Assembly: GCA_024529925.1 (NCBI GenBank)
Contig: JAFEUB010000735.1
Coordinates: 186,001-250,000, forward strand
Direction: 5' to 3'
Source: Ophthalmolycus amberensis
Taxonomy: Eukaryota; Chordata; Actinopteri; Perciformes; Zoarcidae
Length of the DNA stretch: 64,000 nt
This document shows positions 24,476 to 38,530 of this stretch, one piece after another. Under the pieces are notes generated by a model. That model saw only the letters and a list, made by a program, of their open reading frames with translations. It had not been told where the DNA came from and made no database searches. Position numbers and translations under genes: made by a program. Every line of letters begins with the position of its first letter. Position 1 is the first letter of the stretch.

Positions 24476-26312
24476 CACAGCATGTTGTGTGTCTCTTTCA
24501 GTGTTAATGCTTTGCACTATGTAGATGGGGTGGGGGGCCTTCTACAGGTCTTTGTCCAGGGACATATTGTCTATGGCTGTGGGCTGTTTGACGTTTAAAA
24601 TAGCAGCTATTTATTGATATGTCATATGGTATAATTCATTATACTGAATAAGCAATCAAGCAGTTAATCACGTGCAATGTATTATTGCCAAGAAGCAGGT
24701 TTTTAAATGTGTGTATTTATTGGAACCGGGCTGTAATGAAGTAACTCTATCAAGAGAAACCGCCACACTCAGAGAGCCTTTTCATTTTCTCATCTTCTCT
24801 AGAAACAGTTAGTGGTAAGATAAGGTCCCTGGGGGGGACTTGTATAAAAACCCACCTCCTGCTTCTCCAGTTTTATGCTCTCCATTATTCTACCAGGACT
24901 GATAAAGTATCGACTTCTTAGCTTGTAAACCACTATGACCTTTAGCTGTTTTCTGTGGACCATCGTGGCGAGACACAACAAAGCCACTGAACATTTACTG
25001 GTGACTATTTACTCCTGGTGGATGCTACAGCAGAACAATCAAATCTGTATTAATGATTTCATTCATAAAAATGTTTAATTACAATGCTGAGAACACCACC
25101 AGTTATTGTTCAAACTTGAAAACTTTTTCTTTTGACGCTAAGAAGTTTTTGCCATTTTTAAAAACTGAGAAACGTCAGCCGGAGTGGGACAGGAAGTACA
25201 TGGAATGCTAAGCATCCAACTGGTTCTTTTAGAAACATATTTCATCAATGAATCATAAAGAACAGCATTATGACTCTGTGCCTCTTTATTCTGTTGAATT
25301 GTGGGTGCTTTTATAGAGCACTACATTTCTAAAATGTAATATCTCTTTCTTCTCCGCCATCTGAGCCTCCCTTTAAAACATAAATCCACTCCAGACTAGC
25401 GTGCTCCGCAGTCCGCAACGATTCTGCCGTCTTGCAGATGAAGGCAGAATGATCCAAACAACTTGGCAACACTCTCCCTGACACCGCGCTGATTTGCAAA
25501 CCGATTGCAAGGTAGAAAAAAAAAATACACAGCAGTGGATCTGAAGAGGTGTCAGGTTTTTTAGTTTTTTCATAAAAAAGAAGCAAATACCGCAGAAAGT
25601 GGAAGAAGCCAGCAGAGGAGGGGGGAGGAAAAAGAGAGGGAGGATGGTGAGGATGGACAAAGAAGGCTACAATAGCGTTGATTGTGATGGTGCATTCCAC
25701 AAGGATGGGGAGAAAATGGGGAGTGACACAAGACGACGGGGTGAGCTGCTTTTAGACAAAAAAAAAGAAGAAATTTAGCTTAAGTGTGAGGCAAGCGAGA
25801 ACGAGAGAGCCTCAACTGCCCCATCACTCCAAAAAACTACAAAACTAAGATGTTATGAGATTTTCAAATGTGTAGTGCGAAGAAGGAAGACTCCATAAAC
25901 AAGAAGTGCTGCGATGAGACAAGGTCAGAGGCATAAAGGCATCAACGAGGAGCAACACTGCCAAAAAAATAAATGTCATGGGAAAAGACTGTGATCCCAA
26001 GTTGCTGAGGGAGAGTTATACATCTGTGTGTGTTTATGTGCTCGGCCATAAGCCTGCAGCCGGCCTCTCGATATGTGGCCGGGCGTCAGTCCACAGAGCT
26101 CAGGTAATTTGACGGATCGTGCCACTCAGGCCGGTGACGCTTGCAGCTCTCTCTTGCTAGGGATTGTTTCCCCAAAGCTTGTTTAGCCAGGCTGGCACGC
26201 CGACATAAGATGAATTGCGGCTCCTTCTCCCGGCCTGTCTGTCTCTGATCCGTCCTCGCTGCTCCAAGGTCAGCCAGCCACAGAGTTGGGGAGAATGGGA
26301 ATGCAGGTTTGG

Positions 26313-26315
<3 letters not shown>

Positions 26316-26357
<42 letters not shown>

Positions 26358-26358
26358 A
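26316..26358 (+). repeat. (GGCT)n microsatellite, about ten copies
   Basis: An uninterrupted GGCT tetranucleotide run. It gives AGWL and ASQP pseudo-ORFs on the two strands. Confidence 0.95.
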
Positions 26359-29300
26359 GAGGGGAGAGAGAGGTGCACGGGGGCAGAGGCAGAAGTGAGA
26401 TGAGAAAGTATGCTTCTGTGTGTGTGTGTGTGAGAGAGGGAGAAAGAGGGGGAAGACAGATGTCAGGGAGTCTGCAAGCAAGGTACATGACTTGGGTCTG
26501 AGCAGGTCTTCGTCTGCCCTCTGTGTGTCCTGTGTGTTTTCAGTGCGTGTGTGTTTTATACATCAAACGTCACCGGCATGCCGACGACACGGAGCCCGCC
26601 GCCATGCAGCTTTGCTTAGCTCACCTGCCGTTAAGTGCGCTGGTCTCGCTTTGGTTTCCAAAGCCTCGCGGAATGAAACCAGGGCCAACTTCTACGTTTA
26701 CCCAACTCTGCTGTTAGAAAAGACGTTAATATCGACATTGATGGAGAACTTAAAGGGAGAGATCTACAGTGTGTTCTATCGTCTGATTCTATCGTTGTGA
26801 GAACAGATTTGGTTTTCAAACAACTTGACAACCTTTTTTTTCAAATGCCAAAACAGAGCATTGATATTGGACGCCTCAGCATAATCCACGATTACGCTCA
26901 GTGCAACTGTCTCCAATAAATGATGTTTATACCTACTTATTTGTTTTGCCAAATACATTTTGAGGAAAAACATAAATGCTGCTGCCAAGATCGTCTTCAC
27001 ATGGCAACATTTTACTGAGTAAAGCAAGTCCAACATTTTTCCATCACTTGTCATAAGGCAGTAGTTAGTGGATGCTGGCTGCAATTATAGATTTACCGTG
27101 TATCAAAAATAACAACAAACTGAGGGCTGGTCCACGGAGGAGCACATTGAATTCTATTTCCCTTTAAAAAACGCTGGAATATTCCACCAATATTTACAAA
27201 CTTTTGTGCAACCACACCCCTTTGTTCATACGCCACAAGCCCATTTCTCTGGTAACATGTTCTACTGTTGTTTCTGGTGTTTCCCCCAAAAGTTATTAAA
27301 ACAATATACCGGTATGTCGCCCCAATGCCTTCTTTATTGATTAAGCTGATTCTGGTTCAGATGAAAACATGAGCTCCTGCTGTATCTGGTGTCTCTCCGT
27401 GCCTTGTACAATGGCTTTGCCAAGTCCACTGACACACATCACTCACCAACAATAGCTGTGTCCGTCGTTTACGTTCATTGTGATATGTTTACGTGGGGGA
27501 GTGGCTTTAGAGGGAGGCTGGAAGGGACAAGCTGTCGGTGTTTTGCCGACTTGGCGACTTTCTTGCTAGATTTAGCAATGTTTGGAGCTGGTGCGGTTAG
27601 CTACTTTCATTGGAGTTGGTAACATTGGAGGGCTGGGTTTTTCAGTTGGATACTATTAAGTCTATTGTTGCTGGTCCCTCTAGTGTTGCAAACCCCAGAT
27701 TTGATTTTCATGTGGCTTTTGTGTGTTTAGTATTTTAGTACTTTAAGTATCTTGAAAATCACGCCAAATCTATTCTTATTATTACTGCAACAACAGTGTA
27801 ATTAGGTTAAGGTTAAGAAAATATTATAGTTATAGATTTAAAAAAAGAAAAAACAACTTGGCCTCTGATGTGACACTTAATGTTAATCCATCACTGACCT
27901 CCTTGACGTTCTTTTAGTTTATCTTAACTATGTGAGTGTTCAGCCTTTTTAAGAAGGAAATGTGGGTTAGTAGGTGAAGATTATGACTTAGATCTGGGGA
28001 TAAAGGAAAAACCGTAAAAACATACTGCTCATGTGACATCTCTTGGACAACTGACTAGCTAACGCTGCCATTGTTACTCTCTCTTCTGCATCATCGGGGG
28101 CTTAATCTGCCCCCTTTAGATCATTCTCTAAAACTATGACTGGACTTTTTTCCACCTTATTCCTTGTCTGGGGGAGGAGGTCCAGATGTGACCAGCCACA
28201 TGAGAGACTTGGAAGACTCGCCTGGCTTCCAAGGTTTTTGTTTTTCGGAATCAAAGAGCAAGGGCTTCCTTCAAGGTATGCAAGCGGAAGATATACAGCA
28301 TTTTCCCCACCAACAGCAGCTTTAATAAACCAGAATACAATGCAGCATTTTAGTGTGGAGGCCATTTTTGATGTGTGGTGGCGTCTTTGTTTTCCTCTGA
28401 TACCTGACATTGTATCTGTCTAGATTGTGATAAACATGCTTCCGGCTATATCACTGCTATCTCTCTGCACCCACATGTTTAGGTGTGTGTTTTCAGTGCC
28501 TGTGTGTATTTGAGTGTCAGTGTGCGTATGTGGGCCTCATGAGTGTACTGTATAAATGTCACTAGATCATCTCTTAGTGGAGTAAGCTGAGTAAGTATAG
28601 CTCAGAAAAATCAATTGTGTGCCCCATAAGGGTAACAAAAAACCACATAACGGTTTGTTTTTTCTAAATGTGTTGGCTAAGCTTTAGACTTAGAGCTTGG
28701 CCTGCAAATCATGTGGCTCTTTTTTCTTTTCTTTTTGCTGCTCATGCAGTTTAAATGAAAATTGCAAAAGGACAGCTCTTTCTACATTACATCATTTATT
28801 TTTTAGCAAGCAACTGCTTACAGGATCCACTTTAACCAAAATGTGATTTTCTCTGTCATGACACTTGATTTGTGTTGGAAAGAAGTTCGTACAGCGGGGG
28901 GATTTTTTTTTCTCTTGTAAGGGGAGCAGTGTGAAACACCTTTTGGGGGAAATGCAGCCTCTATTAACATGAACATTGCAGCGACAATGAGATTTTGACT
29001 GTTTTTCCCAAATGTGCAGCCCGACGTGAAGCCTGTACATTCCTCATCTCATCTCATCAGCCTTCACTTCACCCCCGTCCCGTTCACTCTTCCTCTTAAC
29101 TAACTTATTCTGCCTCGCCTCTCCACCCTGCCACCCTCCCCCCCCCCCCCTTGTTCAATCTCTGCGCTGTCAGTTTGTGACTCTCGCTTCTCCCTCAGTC
29201 ATTGATCACGGTGGCAATAGTGCAGTGTTTGCCGGTCTGGAAATGTGTGTCTCGGCGGGGAGGGAAAGGAGATCAAACACTTTAATTACCGCAGACTCGC

Positions 29301-29570
29301 AGGTGGTGCCAGCTACAGGCAGCAGTCATGTAACAAGGACAGGTAGAAGAGAAAACGCCCGGGCGAACACGGATGCATCAGAGCAGAAACCTCCTTATTC
29401 CAGACGCACTCGCTTTCACACATACATCGAGCAATATCATAAATACCTTGCCTTACTCACGCTCATACATGGATGGGCACCGAATGTGTATGCCTGGTAG
29501 AAAAAAATGGAACTTGGGTGCAGAGGAGAGTAAAATCAGTCACTAGTGTTAAAAAACACCATAAATGCAG

Positions 29571-29593
29571 TACTATACTATACTATACTATAC
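29571..29593 (+). repeat. (TACTA)n pentanucleotide repeat
   Basis: Between four and five perfect TACTA units. Confidence 0.85.
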
Positions 29594-31742
29594 AAGCCAC
29601 GCATGTGCATGCAAACACATCTGCGTAAATCCTATTTCCACTTGGTATCAAACGAACCAGCATTATCTATCGATCTTTCTCTTAAAACGCAATGTCCTGT
29701 AAACCTATTGTCATTCATGTTTTATCGCTCCACTGACTCATTTGTAGGACCTGCACTGATCCTGCAGAGAAGTACAGGGACAGGAGGAAAAAGGCTGACA
29801 CAGACTAGCACCGTGATTGATGCCCATGTCTCGCTCGTCCCTGTGCTGATTCAGAGCTCCGGGCGCTATGGGAACCAACTCTCTACTTCACTGGTTTTTA
29901 TTCCTATACCAGGTAGTGCGTCTTCCTGTCACTCAGTCAGGACCCAGTCGTGACTGCACACGGTGTCAACCAGCTGATCAGATATGCGAGAGACGCCTGG
30001 ACAGAGTCAGAGTTACAGTGTTTATAAGGAGGAATACATGGAGGAATTTAGAACGGTTGTCAAAACTTGTGAATGTAGTAATTGAGAGTGAGAAAAAAGA
30101 AACATTGTCAAAGTATAACAGATCAAAGAACAGGTAAAGCATAAAGAAGTCGATTGCTTTAACACAAAGAGAGCCAGATAAAGTATAAGCATTCTAATTA
30201 CACCCGCCACACAAAGCCTATAGCTAGTGGGACTCTGTTCTAATTGTTCAGGTCGCTTTGTTTGTGGGTTTCTGGCTTAATGAGCAAATTATCTTGATAC
30301 TGAAAGTCAGTGTAGTCTGAGCGATGAAGTGAGTGGGCAAATGTAATTAAGGACACCAATTCAGTTTTATTGTTTGCCTGCAGAAATTATACTTCCATCG
30401 AGATCCTCTGCAAGGGATGCCGTCCCTCAAAGGCCACGAGGAAATAGAAGAGATAATTAGAGAGATATGTGAAATAATACAGGCAAAAAGATGATTGCAT
30501 TCTCCCAGTTCTTACCTACACAGTATTATTCTTATCTGCTTAAATGTGCTGTCTCTGTCCCACGGAGACTGACAAAAACACATCAGTTGTATGGTTGTTT
30601 GGTCTGGCTTGCACCACAGAAATGGATTTATTTTTTTTCCATTAAAAGGGGTAAGGTCTTTGATATGGCGGATCAATTTTCTTCAGAAGTGTTTTTCTTT
30701 GATAAACAAGGGCCTTTTCCTCCCTGCGTGAGCACAGGCACAGGCTTGGACCTCACCCAGCACATGTTGGAATGAGAGCAGTCAAAAAAAATATGGAAAA
30801 AATAAAGAGAGAGAGAGGGAGATAGAGAGGAGGAGTCCTGGAGAGGAACAAATGAAGATGGAGGGAGCAGCAATGAAGTGCAGAGAATAAATATTTATGT
30901 CCTGTAATGTTTCTGCATGACAGATTCTATATTGTATTCGCATGTGGTGCTACACCTCAACCATGAGAAATGTGTTGGCAATGAGCTGCACACCGTACCA
31001 ATAAAGCACATTGGGGGATTTGGAGAAAAAAGAGGACGGGTAACAGAGGGGGGTTAGCGCAGGGAAGAAGGGAGGAAGCAATGAAAGATGAGAGAGGGAG
31101 GAACAGAAAGAACAAGAAAGAAAGAAAAGACAAACTGCCATGAAAGGAGGAGTAGTGGGAGGAGATACAAACACAGCACAGGCAGACAGAAATTGACATC
31201 ACAGGTACGGCAAATGGGACAGCGTACGTCAAGCAGATCGAGATAGTGTACACAGGGAGAAATGGCAAAAGAATGAAAGAGAGAGATTTGTGGCCCGAGG
31301 AGTGAAGGGCATGAAATGAATAGAGCCAGGGGGCCTAGTGGAGTGTGTCGTGGGGATATGTGCGACTGGGTCAGGGAGAGGGGTGGGCTGTGGGAACTGG
31401 AACGGTTGCAGCCAGGGTCTATAGAACCAGCTGAAGGAAAGGAGAAGAGACGGACAAGGCCCATAAACCCAGCAATAGTAGCTAACCACCAGCACAGGGA
31501 GGGGCTGCAGTTTGGATCTGCACTGATGGGCGAGAGAACGTTTTAAGTGGTAATCTGCAAAATCCTCCGAGCTGTGCTGTTTTGCACTGCATTTAGAGCG
31601 ACATTGTCTCTCACAAAATTACCTTTTCACACAACTAAGTTGCACTCTCAATGACGTTTCGAGGAAAAAGTGATTCTTCCGGTGAACGGCTGCATTTTTA
31701 TGGAAGCCTATCTCTCCACCACTGCCATCAAAAAAACCAGAT

Positions 31743-31870
31743 CCTGTAAGTCATTATAATGAGAACCTTTCTCAAAACCTTGCCATGACTTACCATCTCA
31801 TACATATGACTTAGTATCTCACAATGATGAGATAGTAAGTCATTATTTTGAGAAAGTTTCTTATTATATG
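31743..31870. repeat. inverted-repeat element, TGACTTA/TATCTCA family
   Basis: The block contains CTTTCTCAAAACC, ATGACTTACCATCTCAT and, in inverted order, GATGAGATAGTAAGTCAT and GAGAAAGTTTC, so both arms mirror each other around 31822-31827. The central hairpin is TGACTTAGTATCTCA (31807-31821), a 6-base loop and TGAGATAGTAAGTCA (31828-31842), 14 of 15 paired. This looks like a small palindromic repeat of a kind common in fish. Confidence 0.6.
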
Positions 31871-31974
31871 ACTCACACGATCTTTATATTTTCATCACAG
31901 TTGCGGAAATGGGCTTCCATACATTTTGGAACAGTTTGAAACAGATGTTTCAGAAATTGAAACAAAACAGCACA

Positions 31975-32170
31975 AAACATGCTACAAAACTACTTGGTTA
32001 GGTTTAGTGAAAACATCATGGCGTGGTTTAAAATGATTACGAAACTGAAAGAAAACAAAAATGCAACAAAACTCTGACTTTTTCAACAAACGTACATGGT
32101 TCACACGGGACACGAACAGCAGTTTGGGTAAAAGCCCTGTGTTTCTTGACCCAAACACCACCCCCAACCT
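31975..32170 (+). repeat. interspersed repeat family R1, copy 1
   Basis: Contains ACTTGGTTAGGTTTAG, an ACACGGGACACGAAC block and GGGTAAAAGCCCTGTGTTT followed by a GACCCA stretch. The same ordered blocks occur at about 50631-50870, and the last block also at about 56994-57050, all on the plus strand. The repeat is recognised by comparison within the window, and similar sequences are familiar from fish genomes. Confidence 0.65.
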
Positions 32171-35100
32171 TCTCCCTATACGCAGACTTCAGCCGACACA
32201 TTTGAACCGTATTTGTAACACATCAAAGGCAAACACAGCCGTCACAAAATATGTTTCCCTTGAAACGTTATTCATCGTGCTTTTTTGGCATCTGGGAACG
32301 TGATTTTTAGTACACAGGGCTGCAAATTTAAAGACCCGATCTGTTTCTTTTTACCATCTAATTAAAACCACCTTTTCACTGATCTGGAAACAACAGTGAA
32401 GTCATTGACAGTTAACACAGGTCAGTGGAAATCAAGCGTACCTGGACTGCAGCCTGTGGAACGCAGCTATTTACTGGAGCGCTGCCAGGATACAAAAATT
32501 AACTTGACATAAACATTCGGGTTTAGCCGACTGTAGGGGAGTCTGGGGGATCATACCCCAGGTCATTTTATGATTTAAAAAAAACTGATAATTAATCACA
32601 ACCAGAAAGATACATGTGATGATAATAATAATAATATACCTTTAACTGCATCAGAAAACATTGCACACAGTTGTTGTTTTTTCAGTAAAGATTTGTGATT
32701 AAAAGCACAATCCAATCTTCTGTTTTTAATTGTGCTTAAGATCATGCTTAAGATCATGCTCCTTTAAATCAGTGTGGATAGTGCTGATGTCTTAACTTTT
32801 AGTTAAGTCTGAGTTTCTGCATGAGCTCCTCGCTTATTTGTTTGTTCTTCTATTAATTCTAAATAGCTGCATCAGACCAGGAAAAGACCTCACCCAGCAC
32901 CAGCTGCTACGACAAAGAACGAAAAAAAAGCCTCGTGTGAGCTGCTTACAAGTTGAATCACTGCTGTGTAAAATAAACTGTTGAAATCTATTTAGATACA
33001 ACAGATTATTGCTGTAAGACCTGGATTGATTGATTCCTAGAATTTACTGTTTCGAACACAGACAAAAAAGGAACAGGAAGTCACGCAGAACCAAGAGCAG
33101 CACATGTTCCAAACTGAGACATGATTGTGATGAAGAAGGCCTAATGACAAACACTGAAATATATAACAAAGACGGATCGAAAGAGGGGAAAAGTCCACAC
33201 ACGTGGGACTAATTTCACTCGGGCATATCAAGTGATTTGTAATAATTGCTGCGCTCGATGGCGGTTTTAACCCACAGGGAATCGGACGCGTCTGTTGTAA
33301 TCTTCCCCGTCTGGAGGCAGCTAATAGTGGCATCAATTGAAGGAGCTAAAAAGCTTTTCAGCAGAAACTTCACATTTTGCTCTGCTGGCAAATGAAAAGT
33401 ATTCAGAGCACGAGGTGTTAAAGGCAAAAGACTCCCTGTAACTCTGATCCCACAGGTCGCCATCTACATCTGCACCATAGGGCAGCTTCAGCCGCTTTCA
33501 GCTCACTGTTTTGGTTCGCTGGTCCACATTGTTGAGTCACTCCGGCTCTCAACCTATACGCCTGTGCGTAGAACTGTGGGCAGCCGCGCTCAGCTCTCAT
33601 CCACACACAAACTGATTAGGCGTCCTGCCCAGCGTGAAATGGTGGAGAGCCAAAGTAACTGAGTGGCTGGTGAACACAGTCGAACATCCAGGAAGCCAGA
33701 GAGGGCCAGATGTTTTTTCTCAGGAGTTGGCGGATGAAATTCGGGGAGAGAGCGCCAGTGAATATTGGACTTCTCCAAACAGGTGGTGAGAAGGAGAGCT
33801 CGAACTGACTGCCCATGTTGCTCTGTTTCTTCTGGATGTGTGAGTAATGTTTGGCAATTGTTTGCTAACGCATTAGCCCTGTGATGAATTAGGTTAGAAA
33901 TGAAATAGGCTACTAAGGCTTGTTCCTGCGAGTTTGTTTCGGAGTCTACTTTCTGCCCACCAGTGACGGAAAAATGTTCTGTGCAGCTTTAATTTCACAA
34001 TGTTAAAATATTTAACAAATCGCAGAGACTGGAGAGAAATAGATGCATAACAGTCCATCTCTCCTTCCTCCTCCAGCATGTTCCTTCGTCTATAATGCAG
34101 AGAAAATCTCACTTTGGTCCAAGCCTGGGACTATATGCGCTTGTGTGTGCCCGTGCACCTTTAATGCCATACAGAGCAGAGAGGAGGCACCGATGTGTGA
34201 CAGAATAGCCTGACGGCTGGCGATGCGCTAGCAGGCTGTATCAATGGAAGTGTCTTCCTGGCTTCCCCTAAATGCGCTCAGACAGAGACAAAGACGGAGG
34301 CTGCAGACTGAATCCCTGAAATAGACAGCGCTGGGACGCCGAGTGAAAGTCAAACAGTTTAGTGCAAAGTACTTAGGGGCTGGATCTCTGTCTGCCTGGG
34401 CCATTAATGGAGAGTCGAGCAGGTGATTGCTGCACTGGTGCAGAGGCTGGCAGATGCCAAGCTAGAGGGGTGAGACTGGCAGAGACCCCCTGCCTTCAGT
34501 GTCATCTGTCACCATGTGTATGCTGCTGGTGTATGTGCTCAGCAGGGTAAGGAGAGAGAGAGGAGGATGGGAGGATGAAGAGGGCAGAGTAGAGGGCAGG
34601 AGAACCTGGCAGAGACTGAACAGAGAGACACAGCGCAGTATTGGCTTACAGTAGGTAGACTGGAATAATTGACAATCCAGAGCTGACACTCAGCATCGAA
34701 ACAGGAGAGTGGAATGGAAAAAAAAGGTTGTGTTTCAAGTGAAACTGTTCAGCTGTAAATATGTATTCAATTATTTAATCATGTCTGAAACAATAAACAG
34801 AAAAACAAATATAGAAAAGAGTCATTGTTATTGCCATTCAGGGTTTGAAATGTCCTCTGTTCTGCCTACTGTGACCCGACCAAATGTGTGTATATAATAT
34901 AACGAGTAACAAGTGAAGCGACAAAAGAGCCAGAAATTTCCCTCAGGAGTTGGTGGGGACCAAAAACAGAGCTAAAAAGAGAGTGAATGAGACTTATATT
35001 CACCAGGTGGCCAAAGATGACCTCAAGGCTGTAGCTAACAAACTATTTATATACACACATCAACTTCAAATGTTGGTGTTTTGTTCACGTCTCGTATCCA

Positions 35101-38039
35101 TTCATTATTTTTTAAATTGGGTCAGGTTTGGTTATAGTTCAACAATGTATGTAGAGATGCATTCATAGGGAAGTGAGACTGATACACATACATCCTAATT
35201 ATCAACATTTGTATTTGGATGAAGAAAGTTTGATGTCATTCGTCAATATCGTGCGATCTTTCACACAATCGGTGCATTCAATTTATTTATGAGATTGGTC
35301 ATGATAAATAGTCTTTGTTATGTCTTACTCTTCATGAGTTATCAGTCTTAAGAGACGTTCAGAAGCATGTGATCCCATCGGCCACAGAGAGAGACCTCAA
35401 TACAGTCAGAATATGTTTCAGTACTTCTTCCACCCATTCGGTAGCAACATCTTTCTCTTGAGAGGTTCAATAGGTTCTAAGTCTTACAAAAGTCATTGTC
35501 ACTATGTATGCATTATTTTGTCATCAGTGAAAGCTTCCCCGTCAGGTGGGGAAATAAAGCTGGCTGATAAAAAGAAAAAAAAACTGCATGCATCACAGCA
35601 GAACCTCAAGAAACCAAACACACTTGAGCACAGCGGTACTAGGCTTTATCATTCAAGTAATGCAAGCTATTTCTTTCCATTTCATTTGTCCTTTCCTTCT
35701 TTTTCTTCTTTGATGACAAGCTGCTAAGCTGGGTCCTTCCATGACACACGTTCTTTTTCAGCCCATCACCCCTCATAACCTCTTGAGATTCCAATTTCTG
35801 ATCCAGCAGCAGAGTGAATGTTATGGGACTTGCAACCTACAATACTCCCTTTAAAAAGGGACACGGCTCAGCAATAAGGTAGAGAAACTTATCCCAGCTC
35901 AACGTGAGTCCGACATGCATAGAAAGATGCATGTATTGTGCCATCGGTATTGTGGATGTATCCATGCATTTGCTTTTATTGGTGGACCCAAGAACGGAAA
36001 GGTTTTGCATCTCCATTATAACTTAATATACGGACACCATTTTCACACAATTCCGAATTAACCTCGGATGCATCAAAACAGGAAGTAACCATAATTAAAG
36101 TCACTTTTTAACCACAGTGGGTGACTCCTCGGGGAGTTTGGTCCATCAAATATGCTACTCGATACATCTCCCATGTCTTTACGAAACTAAAGACCTCTCT
36201 TTCACCTCCACCACTGCGCCCTGAGACATTTTGTTTCCGACTACAGAGGCTCCAGCCTCCCGTCGCTGTCTGCCCATTTTTCTTTTTTCATTTAACTTCT
36301 TTGTCTCTCTTCTTGCCTCAGGGCATAGGATGTCATGGAGCAGAGTAGGTAATGCTGACAGGGTGTGACATTTAGGTGAGAATGTACAATGGCTTTGCAG
36401 GTCACTTTTATTCATTATCAAGATGAGATCATGGCAAAATATTCCGCACAGGTTTTAATATGCGTCACCTGCTTTGTCACTTTTTGAGCTTTAGTGGGAT
36501 CTCCCAAGTTTAAAGATTTATCAGTCTGCCAATAGCCAAATGAGCTGATCGCTTATTCCAAAATGACTGGCTTTGCTTCGCACCTTCCCCAGAGGTCTCT
36601 CTTTGAATTTCGCTGCTTTCAGATATATAACAATATAGCAACTGTTAAACTCCTTCGGCTTGGGACGTGTCTGAAAGCCAAACTAAAATGATTTTTTGTA
36701 ATACAATTCCATAACAAATATTGTTAAGAAATTAGTATATTCTATACTTATATTTGAAAGAATTTACAGTTTAATACATTGTTGTACCGTGACAGAACAA
36801 AACCTCTTAATTGGAAACTGTTTTATCAAATCTGGACTTCTTTGCTGACAGGTGACATGAGATATTACTGCTGAAATGCTTTTTCTTCGTCCTTTTTGGC
36901 CGCTCCGAGCACCGGTAGTCTACTGTAACAGCAACAATACGCGTGTGCATCAAAATTGAAGCGGTGGCGAGCGAGACTGGGTTTTCTCAAACAACGGCTC
37001 ACCTGACGGCAGTGTTTTATGACTCTGTGCTGCTCTGCCTTGTCTGTCCATGCACTTATTAGATATACATTTCTTTTACCTGAGTGAGAATATGGACTTG
37101 TGGCGTGTCAAAAGTGCAACTGTGGGAGAATTGCCAGCCCTGCTATCGAGTGAGTCAGTTGTGAGGGAGCAAATGTTAACCGCTCAACTGCTGTCACGGG
37201 AAGCTCACACTTACTGAGGCCTGAAGAAGAGAAAATGGTCTCACAAGTACGTCCAAACAACGGTCTGACCCTCTTGCTGCAAAATGGAAAATTCTGCAAA
37301 ACACCTGATATGAAATGTAAATTAAATGAAGTTTGGATTTAGCTAGTTTACGTCAGTGATTGCAGTCCATATTTACAAATGTTCAAAGTTACATTGGGTT
37401 TGGTTCTATTTGGTTTTCAGAAATAACCCATTTTGTATTGTATGTTAAAACTGATTTAACACATAATTCATCGCCAAATAAAAAACAAAAAAACTTTTGA
37501 AAACACTTGCTGACTCCCCACCAGCCATATCTCATCGTACCAAGGATGAATGAAAAGAATACAGCATTACCGGTGAACTTTGCATAGCAGAGAAATGCAT
37601 CCCACTTGGATGGAAGACCAGCAGTGCATCTTAAAGCTAAGCATTTGGAAGCAGCCACCCAGAAGTGGTGCCTGAAGCTAGAATTATACCGCTCCACACT
37701 CAGAGTCTATTTTAACTGTGGGGAATGGGCACTTGTGGTCTCCTTAAGCAGGCTCGGCATCCGACACCTGCTGCAGTCTTGGGTTACAGGTGCATGTCGT
37801 CCCTTCAGGGCATTAGTTAGCAGCTCTGACCATCTTCCAGAGGCCTGGGAGAGACAGGAATGAAGCAAAGGGATGTCAAGAGTTATCTGATGAACTGTGA
37901 GTAGTGGAGGATAGATACCACGAGATTAGTAGTTGTTAGGAATTGCATTTGTCATACAGCACTAAGTCCTTAGGAGCTGAGAAATACAAGATTTTTTAAT
38001 AAAGATAGGTTAAAAAAATAGTTTTTTTTCCAACACACA
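32171..38039. other. intergenic, no gene seen
   Basis: No recognisable exon or structural RNA. ORFs of 60-106 codons (for example 35413-35727, 37389-37697 and 37606-37863) have no motif I recognise. Confidence 0.45.
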
Positions 38040-38530
38040 CTGAAGATGTATTATCATCATGCGACACAGGGTTGCACAACAAAGTGCAGTTGTAGCCCAT
38101 TGCTACACAGGAAAAAACAACAAATCTTTTTAATCTTGCGTCAGGAGGAATGCAAACAGCAGCAACAAAACAATTCTCTGGGCAATATGGCCGACATCTT
38201 AACCGAAAACACTGTCCATCAACTTGGACTATGTTTGAGCACCAAGCATCATTGATGGAAACAGGGTTCGCCTCCTCTCGCCACACCGGAGTTCTGCACC
38301 CTCTCCTGCGATCCACCGGTCAAGTGCAGCTTGATCAGGGATGCCACGATGGAGCCAGGTCTCAGTAAAGATGTTTGCACATCATCACCGACCTCCCGAT
38401 ACTGGGTTAGCTTGAGTTTTCCTGCAACCGGGCATTTGCCAGAAGCAGATTGGGTGGTGGAACAGCCTTAGGTTCGAGCTCAGTTAGCTCAGCTTCCATC
38501 TCGGCTCTCGCCGTCAGTTCACTTCAGTAT
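38040..38530 (-). pseudogene. decayed LINE (non-LTR retrotransposon) endonuclease domain fragment
   Basis: Read on the minus strand from 38530 downward, successive fragments are NLLLANARLQ (near 38440), IFTETWLH then GIPDQ (38371 to about 38330), SINDAWC (near 38244) and CRPYCPENCF...AAVCIPPDA (about 38196-38137). These match, in order, the APE-type endonuclease hallmarks of fish LINEs (LLLANVRSL, FTETWL, NxxWC, CRPxxLPRE, VYIPP). The TETWL part and the NDAWC part are in different frames, so at least one frameshift has occurred, and no reverse transcriptase part follows. It resembles elements of the L2/Rex1 type; the exact clade is uncertain. Confidence 0.75.

Larger units (their letters stand above)
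24476..31742. other. intergenic, no gene seen
   Basis: No exon was supported. Simple-sequence patches include GGCT repeats at 26316-26358, a C-run near 29138-29150, a TACTA repeat at 29571-29593 and GA-rich sequence at about 30805-31120. The part around 27350-27640 (with GGCGACTTTCTTGCTAGATT) faintly resembles an old fish repeat, but the evidence is thin. Confidence 0.45.

Noticed and set aside
23945..24517. Minus-strand ORF of 190 codons
   Set aside because: It spans a repeat fragment and a minisatellite. It has no recognised domain and unremarkable codon use.
31828..31842. TGAGATAGTAAGTCA in a hairpin, reminiscent of let-7 (TGAGGTAGTAG...)
   Set aside because: The seed differs from let-7, the opposite arm is a near-perfect palindrome unlike a miRNA precursor, and the block belongs to a repeat-like inverted element.
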